Source: Malus domestica (Eukaryota; Streptophyta; Magnoliopsida; Rosales; Rosaceae). Taken from it: a stretch of DNA of 64,000 nucleotides. Below are positions 36,951 to 47,968 of this stretch, in pieces. The stretch is taken from contig NC_091675.1 in assembly GCF_042453785.1 (NCBI RefSeq), positions 1,624,501-1,688,500 on the forward strand. Direction: 5' to 3'. Made by a program: the position numbers and the translations under genes. A model generated the notes under the pieces. The model was not told where the DNA came from. It searched no databases and worked only from the letters and a program-made list of their open reading frames with translations. Each line of letters begins with the position of its first letter. The stretch's first letter is position 1.

Positions 36951-37130
36951 CTTGCCGGATTATATTTCTGAGGATTTTTAAAATTTTTTAATTAAATCCG
37001 TTTATTGTATATTGTACGGTTAAAAATTATTGTAATTTTTTTATTTAAAATTAAATATTAATTATATCAAATAAATATTGACGGCATAATGTATAATAAA
37101 GAGATATGATTAGAGAATCGACAAGTATCC
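36951..37130. mobile_element. Foldback MITE, second copy of the 35984 family
   Basis: The left arm shows TTTATTGTATATTGTACGGT and the right arm TGACGGCATAATGTATAATA, mirror images with changes; outer ends ACTTGCCGGATTATA and GAATCGACAAGT also pair loosely. More diverged than the first copy; limits approximate. Confidence 0.6.
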
Positions 37131-37628
37131 TTTTAAGTAAGTTGCGAATGAAACCTTTATTAATCCGGATAATTTGTTTATTATGGTGATGCGGCATTGC
37201 GAGGCTGCCACATGTGGTCAACGTGAATTGGTCAACGAGAGGTTCCAAAGCTGCCGCATCCACATGTGCGGATGTCGATATCGTCGTGCTCATTCAATTC
37301 AAGGTTGCTTAATGCAAGTTTGTTAATTATTGACACTCTAATTACGTACTTAACCCGCTAAGAGTTCGTTAATTGGAGAGCTTTACTTAATCCAGGAAGT
37401 AGGTTATGTAACGTTAGAGGAAAACAAAGTAGAGGATAAAATGTGTTTATCATGTTAAGTTATAAGTGTGGTAAACTCAAAAGTTTATACAATTACGGTT
37501 TCATTTCATGTCCTATTAAACTAGTTAAACCTTTTGTTCGTTCAAAACCAAAGACAATAAGAGAATGATTTGTTTTTCGAGTGTTGGATAGAGCAACGGT
37601 TGGTGACTTGATGAGAGTAATTAAATTA

Positions 37629-37778
37629 GGATAGTACTATCCACACACCACTCATTTTTACTTCTCACGTATTTTTATTAAGCTTTGGTCATTGATCTTC
37701 TTTAATTCATTTCATCCGATAGTCGAAAATTAAGAAGAGTGCGTGAAAAATAGAAATAAGTGTGTGATAGCACTACCC
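37629..37778. mobile_element. 150-bp hAT-type MITE
   Basis: The left end GGATAGTACTATCCACACACC pairs with the right end GTGTGTGATAGCACTACCC. Inside are CATTTTTACTTCTCACG on the left and CGTGAAAAATAGAAATAAG on the right. Flanks TTAAATTA and TTAAATCT (6 of 8) may be the decayed target duplication. Same family as 20910-21058. Confidence 0.75.
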
Positions 37779-37984
37779 TTAAATCTAAGCAGTGTATAAA
37801 GTTGGCCACGTAATAAGAATACCATAATACCAAACGAATATGAACGAAAATACCAAATTCATATGCTGCCAAAGGCATAAGAGTGGACATTGAAGAAGTT
37901 TGCAAATGACAGTTTGACACATATGTAAAATGTTAAAAAGTCGAGTTTTTCTCCTTCGGAGATTAGATTGGACGGAAATTAGAT

Positions 37985-38128
37985 TGGGCTGATTGGATGA
38001 ACTGGATTTGGGAGATTCTTGGCCCTTTTGTTTGGATCGCATTATAGGTTTGCTCTTTGAGCCCATAAAATTTGGGCTCAACTTTATATCAACGGTTTGG
38101 GCTTCATAAACTGTTCTTTCAGCCCATA
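37985..38128. promoter_or_regulatory. Orphan cluster of site II (TGGGC) motifs
   Basis: Within about 145 bases: ATTGGGCT (37984), GAGCCCATAA (38060), TTTGGGCT (38072), TTTGGGCT (38097) and AGCCCATAAG (38121). Such clusters usually lie in housekeeping promoters, yet no gene starts here on either strand. It may be a relic promoter or part of a repeat. Confidence 0.5.
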
Positions 38129-38330
38129 AGAAGAGGCTTATTTTGCTTGTAGACGTTATGGTTGCAAAAATTAGCTATATTAGGATAATATTTTTACGCA
38201 TTTATATTTAATCATTTTCGTTGTTTTGTTTGATTTATTTAGCCTAATGATGAAAAATAAATAGGAATGTGAGAAATAAAAAATATATATATACGAAAAT
38301 CAACTTTTCTTAAGAAATCATTATCATTGT

Positions 38331-38490
38331 CACTTAGTACTACAATCTAGTGATATTCTTATTCACTTATAAGTGAGAGGTCTTAGGTTCAATTATTGTC
38401 AAATGCGAGTGTGAACCATATTATTTTTAACCCATTGTAAGACTAAACTCCTCCCCCTTAATATAGATAATATCGTTTGTTAAAAAAAAA
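38331..38490 (+). mobile_element. tRNA-derived SINE copy
   Basis: A-box-like ACAATCTAGTGATATTC, B-box-like GGTCTTAGGTTCAATTA, then GAACCATATTATTTT and a tail AATATCGTTTGTT with nine A. Head and spacing fit an RNA polymerase III promoter from a tRNA ancestor. The same family occurs at 18540 and 49326. Confidence 0.72.
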
Positions 38491-39104
38491 TCATAACCAT
38501 CATCTTTTGTATGATTAAATGGTTAAGACTAAGAGACTGTTGGCTAAATATTTTGTTTTAACATTTTAATTTTTTTTTTATTTTTAAACAAAAAAAATAA
38601 CTGAAAATAGTTATTAAATAAAGTTTTAATTCCAAAAAAATCTAAACTAATAATTAAATATTTATAAAAATGGACCCCAATTTTTCAAATGTTTTTAGTT
38701 TTCAATGTGTCAAAAATTTTACTCTGAGGAAATACAAAAATATTATTCTTATTATTTATTTGTATTATTGTTTGGGCCCAAAATATTTGTTTGGGCCGAG
38801 TATAGAATAATTCTCGGCCCGGGAGGCCTTACAACAAGGATACCATGGATCGTGGGCCTCCAAACCTAGGACGGCTAGGTCATGACGTAGGACAAGTCGA
38901 GTCCTGGTGCAATAAGGAGTCTCGGCAGGATTAATAACCCGAAAGCGAATCCGGCTCAATTAAGGACTAGGTTCATAATCATAGAGGAACTCGTCATTAG
39001 AAAGGTCGTCGAGAGCGAAGAAGTATCTGAATACTTATTCGGCTTGGTGATGGGGGATTGGCCGAAGAGCCAATTGAAGGCCGAGGGCTTCCCTGGGCGA
39101 GAAA

Positions 39105-39875
39105 TCAGCAATCGTTGGCCGAAGATGAGCGAAGTAGACCATTTGTTGTACCAATAGAAGAGGAAAGCCTCGTGTTCTCCTTCTCGAAGAGCCTATTCTC
39201 CTCGGCGGGCAAAATGAGGTAGAGGGTGTTGTAGTTGAAGAAGTTCTTGTGAAGCTTGTGAACCTCTTCCTTCGAGTGTGTTTGGCCTTCACTGCTTAGC
39301 GTCTCAAGGGCCCGTTTGTCGAAAAGCACCTTCAAATTAAGGTTTGACGGGTACCCAGGGAGGGCAGAGTCGACTGGGATTCCAGTCGGGGAAGTCCCCA
39401 GGATGGCAGTAAGGTCGATGATGGTGGGGCCAATAGGGCCGAGAGGGAGGACCATGGTGTTAGTGGCCGAACACCAAAAACATAAAGCCGCTAGGAGGAG
39501 CTCCTTGTCCAAAATGACCTTCATAGATGAAAGGCGAATGGCGTCGTAGATGCCTAGGGCTTTCCATTGCTCGCCGAAGATTTTTTCCATTCGAACAACC
39601 CAAGTTGCCCAGGTTGTAGTAGTCGAGGGCCAAGAGCCTTGGGGCCTCGCTACATCCCACTTCGACCAGTCGAACCCTTGTAGCAAGGGTGATAAGCAAT
39701 GCTCATGAAGAAGTGTAGTAATGGTCGATGACACCGCCGCCTTAAAAAGAGGACCCAAGATTTGATGAGGGGTGCTCATGTCGCTCTCAAATCGGATGGT
39801 CTTGATTGAACTCTGATCGATGATCTTTTGGCATTGGTCACACTCCTTGGAAAGCTTTAAGATAAAGGAGGCCAT
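39105..39875 (-). CDS. Plant-mobile-domain (MAIN-like) reading frame inside the LTR element
   Basis: An ATG-started frame of 256 codons, opposite in sense to the element. Key parts: GLFKAAVSSTITTLLHE-like N-terminal helices, a central block with EQWKALGIYDAIRLSSMKVI, and PLGPIGPTIIDLTAILGTSP followed by GIPVD. The last block is the hallmark of the plant mobile domain (aminotransferase-like PMD, as in MAIN/MAIL1 silencing proteins), where a proline-rich PTLxDLAxxxGxPxxG segment is typical. PMD genes are known to occur both as host genes and within retroelements and MULEs. A TATA box upstream on the same strand suggests it can be transcribed separately. It is shorter than host PMD proteins; whether it makes protein is unknown. 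Confidence 0.75.
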   Translation of the reverse strand: MASFILKLSKECDQCQKIIDQSSIKTIRFESDMSTPHQILGPLFKAAVSSTITTLLHEHCLSPLLQGFDWSKWDVARPQGSWPSTTTTWATWVVRMEKIFGEQWKALGIYDAIRLSSMKVILDKELLLAALCFWCSATNTMVLPLGPIGPTIIDLTAILGTSPTGIPVDSALPGYPSNLNLKVLFDKRALETLSSEGQTHSKEEVHKLHKNFFNYNTLYLILPAEENRLFEKENTRLSSSIGTTNGLLRSSSANDC

Positions 39876-40022
39876 GATGAATGGTTTAAAGGAATGACAA
39901 GAAAAGAACTTTCTGGGTTAAAGGTTAAAGACGAAAATTTGGAAGGAAGATATGCATTGGAGAGCAATGGCAAGAAATTCAGAAAATTGGAAAGCGTAGA
40001 AGTACAAATGAGATGATTTCGG

Positions 40023-40030
40023 TATTTATA
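40023..40030 (-). promoter_or_regulatory. TATA box for the antisense mobile-domain frame
   Basis: TATAAATA on the minus strand, about 150 bases upstream of the frame's ATG, in the sequence CCTATAAATACC. The spacing leaves a leader of roughly 115 bases. Confidence 0.6.
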
Positions 40031-40502
40031 GGACGGTGGAGGGAAGGGCAATCGTTCGAAATTCAAAATGAAGGGTAAAATCGACTGAGAAATTCGCTAA
40101 TCATTATGAACATTCAGAAGATCCAGTTGAGAAGACCGAAGGTTTTGTATTTCGGGAGACGCATGATTGCGTGTGGCGGCGAGATTTATGGTGAAAGACG
40201 GTTTGGCATCTGCACGATGCTGAATGGTTCGCAGATCAAGGCGGCATGGTGGTGTTCAGCAATAAGGCCATAATGATATGACCGTTCAGGGAGCCGCACG
40301 CTTCAAACGTCATTATTAGGGACTAGCCCTATAAAAGAATGCCACGTAGTGTGGTGGTTAGCAGGATCAAGATCGTGCAATCGTGCTCAATAAATGCGCC
40401 TCGAGAATAAGAGCATTTGAGTTTTGAGTTTTAATTTCGCTTCTTCAAGGCCGGAGCTCGACCAGAGGGTTCAGGCTGAGGGCCTCTGAAGCGAGGGGGC
40501 AA

Positions 40503-41614
40503 TGTTTGGGCCCAAAATATTAGTTTGGGCTGAGTATAGAATCATTCTCGGCCCGGGAGGCCTTACAACAAGGATACCATGGATCGTGGGCCTCCAAACC
40601 TAGGACAGCTAGGTCATGACGCAGGACAAGTCGAGTCCTGGTGCAATAAGGAGTCTCGGCAGGATTAATAACCCGAAAGCGAATCCGGCTCAATTAAGGA
40701 CTAGGTTCATAATCATAGAGGAAATAGGACTGGTCGAGTTGTTGTTTGATTAGGAGACGAATACCTACTCCGAGTAGGGTTTTGACTCGGCTTTAAAGGT
40801 ATCCAATGCTATAAATAGAGGAGGCTGTGCAACAAAGAAGCTTCTCCAATTCAACACATAACTGCCCTACGCAAACTCTCTCAACAACTTTGAGATTTTT
40901 ATTTTCTCTTTTCGCTGACACATATTCCGTTGGCATCAACAACACTGTGAAAGCAACCGGTGATATCTTAAGTCGGCATAGATAGCTCTGTCATCGTAGA
41001 ATCAGCCGGTCCCGCAGTATATTCCGTTGGCATCAACAGCACTGCGCCGAGGACGGTTGGTTACTTATCCAAGTCTCGGTCGAAAAGGATTTTCGAATCC
41101 TTATTGATTAAGGTCGTCTTATTAGCTTTCTCGGCGAAGTGAGGTGTTACAGTTTATTGAGCTCGGCGCATTGCATGCCGAGTTATTTTATGATTGGATA
41201 CTCTTAAGTGGGATTTAGAGTTCGGCATTCAGACGGCCGAACCACGTTCACTATTAAGACTTATATTTACTTTGAGTATTTGTGCCCTTACACTTTGGTG
41301 TCGATTCGGCGAGAGTTTACTCTGACGAATAACATCACTGTGACCGAATCTGAAGACGGCGATTGGTGAACTTTGTAAGAATAGTAACCTTGTCTTCAGG
41401 TTCGAGAGCCCAAGAGGCCGAGACGTGTTCCTTTCTCGGCCGCAATCGCAAGACGCAGAAGTCAGCCACGCACCTAACGCAACATCAACAAATTTACTCC
41501 TCGGCCGAGCTTGGCCGACGAGTTGGCACACCCCGCATTTACCGAAGGACGTAGTTAGCTTATAGATTACTCGGCATGCGCGCCACATAGCTTTGGTAGT
41601 TTTTAGGGTCAACA
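40503..41614 (+). repeat. Right long terminal repeat of the LTR element
   Basis: 1112 bp from TGTTTGGGCCC to GGGTCAACA. A TATA box (TATAAATA, 40810-40817) about 300 bases in marks the promoter part. A block beginning TATTCCGTTGGCATCAACA occurs twice inside it (about 40924 and 41020). Confidence 0.85.
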
Positions 41615-41619
41615 ATTAT

Positions 41620-43391
41620 CATTCTTATAGAAATGAGATTCACATGTATCGAGGAGTCGGCAACTCCAATTCTAATAGAGAGATGATATAAGTAATTATA
41701 TAAATAGATTGTAAGTGTATTACTAATCCGAAAAAATAACCATGGATTTTTTTTATTTTTTTATGAAGAGAGTATATTTGTTTTCTAACTATTTATGGTG
41801 GTGAATAAAAAAGATCGGTGAGAAAAGAGAGTAGAGGGGCGAACACTGCACCACTAAAAAAGAACTAATTATTAATTTCTAACTAAGCAATTAGGCGTTG
41901 CCCATCCCTTTCAGGGTTTCAGGGACAGGAAGCCAGTCCAAATTCTTCTGCCTCCTCCCCAATCGGATAAGATGAACAACAAAATTTAAGAAAACGCCCA
42001 TTTCCCTCTCAGATTCCTGCTCCCCTATAAAACCCATCTCTCCATTTCATTCCCTTCTTCGGAAACTCTCAGAATCCACGCACCACAAACTCAAAAGCCT
42101 CAAGCTTTTTCTTTTTCCATCCAAAAAAAAGGAAACACCAACAAAAGCAACCAACAATTATTTTTATTTTATTTTATTTTGGAGGACTTGGGTCAATCGT
42201 AATATTGATTCGCAGCCACGAATTCTGGGCTGGGAGGAGAATCAAAAGCCTCGACCTTGAAGGAGTTTCGAAAGCGATTCGGGAAGTCACTCTCTGCAGT
42301 TGAAGATTGTGGATGGAATTGAATCAATTACTTGGTTAGTTTTTTATTTTTTTATTTTTTTTGTTTCTCTTTATTTGTTTGTGGCTCTTGATTCGTTTGA
42401 GAGGAAGAGAGAGATGGATTTGGCTGCTTCTGTGAATTGACTGGTTGTGGCCAGCTTTTGCAGCATATTTATTTTATTTTTCTTCGTAATTTTGTAATAT
42501 TCTCTTGCAAACATTTCAAAATTCAATTTGGTTTCAGTTCGTTTGCTTTCCTTTAAAGTTTTACGAAATTACGAATTGGATTTGAAGATTGAAGATTTGA
42601 ATTGTTCAATTCTTGTTTAATTCCAGGATCTGCTGGTGGGTCTTCCTGTTTTCATCCTCTGCTCAAATAAATTGTGTGTAATTTTATTTTATTTGTTTGA
42701 AGACTATGTTCATGCAGTGAAAGGCTCTAAAATTAATCTGTAAATTTGGATAGCAAATTGATTGAATTGCTATACTTTTAGGTTAATATAAATGGGAAAT
42801 GATATTTGCACAGTTTTATTCTCGTTTTGCACACTCGTGTTTATTTATGTTCTTTGATTTATATTTAAAGGCTATAAATATACAAGGGTGTGCAGACGGA
42901 GAAAAGGCGTGTGTGCGGAAATTACTTCCCATATAAATGTTTCATCTTTCTATGAAGTTAGATTTGTGTTTGTTCAAGATAAGAGTGAGCATATACCTTT
43001 TGTTTTCAAATCCTATTTGTTAGCCTATATAGCTGGATTTTTGCTCTTTCAGTTGTGAGATTGAGTTCTTTGTTCCTCAATCTATGGATTTCTAACTTTC
43101 TGTTTCTAAATATGGGGTGTTTTGTTTTTCCCTTACAAAAATACCGTTTTACCCGGCAAAGGCAAACCTTTCTTGATTATGTGCTGGTTTAATGGATTTG
43201 AGTTTGACCATCTGGGCTTCTGGGTTTTTTCCCCTTTGTTTGTGATTATCTGAACCGAAGATATTCTGGTTATTTCTTCACAGGTCTCTTATGCCAGTCT
43301 GAGTTCAACTTGTGTGGTTCCTACGGCAATGACATTGCCGTTTTGATCAATATCGAGGGATTTCAGTGAGGATTGCTCTCCTAAAAGAAAA
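41620..43391 (+). promoter_or_regulatory. Promoter, leader exon and leader intron of the At1g01500-like gene
   Basis: A TATA box CCTATAAAAC lies at 42025-42034, about 30 bases before a C/T-rich leader (from about 42058). The leader likely ends at a donor near 42334 (TTG|GTTAGT) and resumes at 43284 after CTTCACAG, giving an intron of about 950 bases in the 5' leader. That intron holds a MITE (42794-42930). Leader introns are common in plant housekeeping genes. Confidence 0.6.
42794..42930. mobile_element. 137-bp MITE with exact 8-bp target duplication, in a leader intron
   Basis: The left end GGGAAATGATATTTGCACA pairs with GTGTGCGGAAATTACTTCCC at the right. ATATAAAT flanks both sides (42786-42793, 42931-42938), fitting hAT-type insertion. 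Confidence 0.85.
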
Positions 43392-45339
43392 ATGGATGGT
43401 TCAAATGAAGTTTCAAGCAATGGTGAAGTTGAGAATCATGCCCTCCAGATTATAAGATACTCTCCTTACCAGCCCTGCAGTAAATTACCTTCATCTTGGT
43501 TTGATTTGAGAGTCTTCTATGTGAGGATTAGTAACTTTAAGGTTGATGATTCGACCCCAAAGTTTCTGACTCTCCATCATATTCCTGTAAGCCCGGATAC
43601 CCTTTTGGAAGTCAATGGTGCTAAAACTAGCATTCACTCTGAAGGTGTTTCTTCACATCTTAGAAGGGATCGGGTAGATAAGAAGTCTGAAGAGGCCACA
43701 TTTGTGAATACAGACAGCATAAGGTTGACGGGGAGCGCGAGATTTGAGGTGTATGACAAAGATGATCTCATCCTCTCTGGGGTGTTAGAGATGTCTAATA
43801 GCAACGGTTTCATTGGGGAATCAAAAAACAATGTCAAGCGATGGAGCATGAATTGTGAATCAGATATCAGTGCTTGCACTGGATTTTTGAAGGGGAAACA
43901 TCTTGGTGGCGCTGAATTAACTGCACCAACCATTGAAGTTTACATCACAGGATGCTTCTCTGGCACACCGATCATCTTAACCAAGACACTGCAGCTTCAT
44001 TTTAGAAAGAAACACAATAGGAAGAGCACGTTGGGTGCAATACCAGAGTACGAGACAACCGAATGCCAGAAAGATGTCTCTCGTGGAGTTGATATTGAGG
44101 TACATATTGAAACTTTTTTTTTGTATTGAAAGATTGAAACTCAAATTTTGTTATGTTCACTTCAGTGCTTTGCCATAGTTGCATTTATCTGGTATCTTAG
44201 GGTAGTGTCGGTATATGCATGTTGTAAGGCGCCTGTGTTCATCTAATGCCTCACTCTAGGGTCGGTTTTTGTTTGTTATAAGGCGAAAAATTATTTGAAG
44301 CTTTATTTGCAGTCATTGCAGTATTTGATATCAAAAATTGTACAATGCATCGGTGTCTGCTTCCGTGGATGACTAGATTTACATGCTTTAATCCAAACAT
44401 TCGAATCTAGCGGTCCATAAAACCGGTGCATCCCGCACACCAGTGTACTGTAGTCTGTAGGACTCATTTGATAGATGAGGTGTTGAACAATTTTGTCGTT
44501 TTTGGGAGGCAGGTCCCCAGTGATCTAAAACCATATAGCGGTATGGTGAAATTGTCGCCTTTGTTAACTCTTTCGTACGAGCCTTGCAACTGCCTGCCTG
44601 TGCTTCCTGCCCAGAAACGTACTTCTTGTTAAACAAGGACTTGCAAACAGAATCTTATCTTATGGCACATGGGTATTATGGGTAGGGCACAGTTTTCAAG
44701 AGATGGGGTTGTATTCAATTTGCCGGTTCTGTCTTCTTTTTCATATCCTTGTTGAAGTCAGACTTACATTGGCCTCATCCAACGAGACGTGGGGATGGTC
44801 CGTCATTGTGGGCCCCACCTTCTACTGGGTTGTTGTAGACAGTATTCTGAAGGTTATATTGGCACCGATTTATTATCTTTGGGATCTTGATAAGATGGTT
44901 GTCTTAATTTACCCTGGTTAAGATGGCACTCATGAATTTGTTCTGTTGGTTTTATCTCTTGCGTAAAGAAGGAAAGGTTAACTTACTAAGGGCTAAATAA
45001 TTAGTCATCATAGCATCTTTCATTTGTTATGGTTCATATCTCTGTTATTTATTCTTCGGTTGGGATTGTACGTTTTGGGATCCCCTAACCTTTCTTGAAT
45101 TGCAGGTAGCAGAGTACAGAAACTACAAGCCGGAGAACGAGGATGAGTACAACAATATGTACTGGAGGAGGACGGAATATATGGACGGTGAAGACGGAGA
45201 ACTCTCATGGTTCAATGCTGGTGTGAGAGTTGGCGTGGGTATCGGACTTGGCGTTTGCCTTGGAGTTGGCATAGGGGTCGGTTTGCTGGTCCGCACTTAC
45301 CAAACGACCACGCGAACTTTCAAGAGGCGCCTGTTGTGA
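43392..45339 (+). CDS. At1g01500-like conserved plant membrane protein
   Basis: Exons 43392-44099 and 45106-45339 join to 313 residues. Plant genomes label this family 'erythronate-4-phosphate dehydrogenase-like', but I see no dehydrogenase fold motif and would not use that function. The N-terminal 220 residues look like a soluble beta-rich domain (SSWFDLRVFYVRISNF, RLTGSARFEVYDKDDLILSG). Near the C-terminus WFNAGVRVGVGIGLGVCLGV, continuing IGVGLLV, is a glycine-zipper membrane segment, followed by a basic tail TFKRRLL, so a C-tail-anchored or single-pass protein is likely. The 1-kb intron separates the two parts. A TATA box and leader intron precede it. It is convergent with the Sec14-like gene. 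The gene looks intact; function unknown. Confidence 0.9.
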
Positions 45340-46074
45340 TGTCAACGTGTTTTGTGTGCTCAATCTCGAAAGGCAGCTAACCTTGTCTGCGTTTAACGTG
45401 CATCTCGAACGACAGATTTTGACTTAGTACTGTTTGTGTAGCTGACAGTTTATATGTTTCGCATTCTATGTTGTTTCCTCCATAAACTCTTGGTGAGAGG
45501 TTTGTTTAGAAGAAGGGTGTGATAGAAAGAGAGAAACAGTCTTTGATTTGGACAAAAGTATATAAATGGTAAAATATTGTATTTCATTGTAGTAGATAAC
45601 ATCTCTTTCCCCCAAAGCTAATAAAATTCGATTTAATAAATTTTATTTCTGGCCATCAGACTAAAACGGGGAACGGTGCACGTATTTATCATTTTCCCAT
45701 CCCAAATTAGACTTGGTAACAAGATTCAAGCTCAGGCGCAAGAAGACGGGAAAAAATGAAGGTTTTGCGAACAAGTGCTTTAGAATTTTAATTACGTCTT
45801 GGCTGATTGGTCTCACCCACATCACATTTGATGAGATATTTATAAAACAAACCGATGCCAGATTGCTAATTTGTTTTCTTAATGATAATGTAGTCACTAA
45901 ACATGTTTAGTATTAAGATAATCTCTCACTGGATCGTAGCTTGCAGGCTTACAGCAACATCTCAACCAGTTAGTCCGTCTCACTTATTCTCCTATACTTT
46001 AGGGTTATCAGCTCCTGCTATGGAGGATTCCGGTGATTAATCACGATCATGCGCTGAGAGTAGGGGCGGGAGAC
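45340..46074. other. Spacer between convergent genes
   Basis: 735 bases holding two 3' untranslated regions. No paired repeat or reading frame of note. Confidence 0.55.
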
Positions 46075-47363
46075 TCAGCTGGCTGCTGGTGTAAGGCTCA
46101 CTGGCTCTGGAGCCACCTCAGCTCCAGAACGCCCATTAGCCCAATGTGGTGGTTTGTCATCGGGGCACCAAAATGCAGCTGATTTCACATCATCTTGATT
46201 CATTAGTTTAGAGAATTCCTCGTGATCATAGTTTAGTATGGCTGGTCCTCCAAACTCAATAGGGAGATTTTCCTCGTCGAAATATTGTTTCATAAGCTCC
46301 ACGCTATCTTTGTTCTTCGGGTAAACGAACTTAACCTTGTGGAATGTCTTGTTATCCAAGAAATACTTGACAATCTGCATCAACAGAACAGAACAATCTC
46401 AGATACTCGATTCAATTATCTATCATCAATTTGAATAACTACTAGATTATAACCGCACGACCCCCGATTCTTTTGGCGGAAGTAATGTTCAATGAAGCAA
46501 ATAGGAAGAACAGAACTCAAACCTTCCAAAATGCTTCAAAAATGCGTGGGGGATTGTAGAGAAATGCTACTGCTAGTCTCTCAGGGTAGTGGTTCTGTAA
46601 AATGTTGATGGTGTCTCGAGCCGATTTCACAGGCACGGTAGCACTTAGCGTCCACCCTGTGAAGTCTATCAGCCACGCCATTTGTTCTTGGCCCTCCGGA
46701 AGGTTGAACACAGCATTCTCAATCAGATACACCAGATGCCGCATCTGATTGTCTATTGATACCGTGTTCTGCAACATTTCCAGTAGCATTAATCTTCGCC
46801 CTAGTGAATGCTCAACGAATCAGAAATACAAAGTGACAACGCTTAATACCTGCATTCCCGGTCTCAGTATAAGAACAGTCCTCCCACTACGATCGCGAAA
46901 ACTTGCTCTGTAAACTTTCCCGGTCTCGCCTTCACATGCAACTTCGCGCTGACAACACAACAATCACGTCAACACTCAGCTAGAAATGTAAGCATCAGAA
47001 ACAGAGAACATCGTAAAAAGTAAAGCAATTTTACCCAGCGGATTTCCTCAGGCTTATAGGTTGACCTCCATTTGAGTGTTTCCTCCAACATTTTCTTCGC
47101 CTTGCCAAGGTTCCAATTTCGCGCCTCCAAGTACCGCCTGAAGCATGCATCAGTGCAGAACTGCAAACTGCGTCCAGATAGCGGTCCAATCGCAGCCTTC
47201 AGCTCATTGATCTGCATATATATTGCAATTCATGAACTCAACTAAGAAAGATTTTTCCACATTTCCTTGAAAACTTGTATACTTCAAACTTTTTCATTAC
47301 CTTAGCGTCATGGTTCAAGGGATCGTCCTCTTGCTGATGAGAAGTGCTCCAGAGGCGAAACAT
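46075..47363 (-). CDS. Sec14-like (CRAL-TRIO) phosphatidylinositol-transfer protein
   Basis: Soluble lipid-transfer protein that exchanges phosphatidylinositol and a second lipid between membranes. Five coding exons in gene order: 47301-47363, 47035-47211, 46850-46948, 46523-46768, 46075-46374; joined, 294 residues. The CRAL-TRIO N-terminal helical part has FRRYLEARNWNLGKAKKMLE and LKWRSTYKPEEIRW; the lipid-binding domain has RTVLILRPGMQNT, WLIDFTGWTL, HYPERLAVAFLYNPPRIFEA and KVKFVYP, ending with the gate region LPIEFGG. The start MFRLWSTSHQQ is chosen because it opens the exon joined to the conserved INELKAAIGPLSG block; upstream sequence in that exon reads as leader. A separate leader exon probably ends at a donor at 47819. 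From memory it is closest to At1g01630. The gene looks intact. Confidence 0.93.
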
Positions 47364-47818
47364 GTCCACAGATTTTTCGATATCAAAATCCTTCGCAACT
47401 GAGTGCAGCTTCACCCAGGAACTTAATAGCTGCTCGTTTACTGGACTTGCATGAAACAGGGAGGGGTAGAAAATGATAAATAAATGAGGAAAAATCACGC
47501 AAACTGCGGTGTTAGATCAACCATCCAAACCCAATCTTAAAAGTCAAAGAATCAAACAATCCATGTTCCAGAAGAATTGAACATTGTTAACTGTAAAAAA
47601 AATAGAACGAAAAATGAAATCAGCAATAATAAAAAATTGTTGACTGCGGGAGTCATGACATATTTCCAGATCTTGGGCCCCACAAACAGAAGAACTACAG
47701 CAAACCCAGAACTCAGAAATTTTCTAATAATTTAATTTTCTTAGGAAAAATGAAACAAAAACAAATTAAAAACATAAAAACCAAGCACATAGCATGAGCA
47801 GAGAGTGTTCATTGCTAC

Positions 47819-47930
47819 CTGGAAATCCAAAGCCTCCAACCTTGCCAATTGCTTGCCCCAGAGAGAGAGAAACGTGATGACCTTTTGTAAAACTAACACG
47901 AGATACGAGTGAAGAAAGAAGATAAAGGAG
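47819..47930 (-). promoter_or_regulatory. Inferred leader exon of the Sec14-like gene
   Basis: On the minus strand CCAG|GTAGC gives a donor with exon edge 47819. The exon would contain TCTCTCTCTCTGGGGC, typical of a plant leader. It would splice to an acceptor a little upstream of the coding start at 47363. Confidence 0.4.
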
Positions 47931-47968
47931 GAAAGACCGAAGCTTTATGGAGTGGAGTAAGCTTTATC

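Larger units (their letters stand above)
38769..41614 (+). mobile_element. Fossil non-autonomous LTR retroelement carrying an antisense host-type gene
   Basis: Begins TG and ends CA, with target duplication ATTAT at 38764-38768 and 41615-41619. A purine-rich tract (about 40488-40502) lies just before the right repeat, setting the + orientation. The right terminal repeat is 40503-41614. The left repeat matches its first 221 bases and is shorter. Those 221 bases differ at about 5 positions by my count; at a commonly used plant rate this suggests an insertion age near or below one million years. No pol or gag is recognisable, so it is broken as an autonomous element, and Ty1/Ty3 placement is not possible from its sequence. 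It carries a plant-mobile-domain reading frame on the opposite strand. Confidence 0.88.

Noticed and set aside
43392-45339. Label 'erythronate-4-phosphate dehydrogenase'
   Set aside because: This database-style name for At1g01500-like proteins is not supported: no NAD-binding or catalytic dehydrogenase motif is visible.
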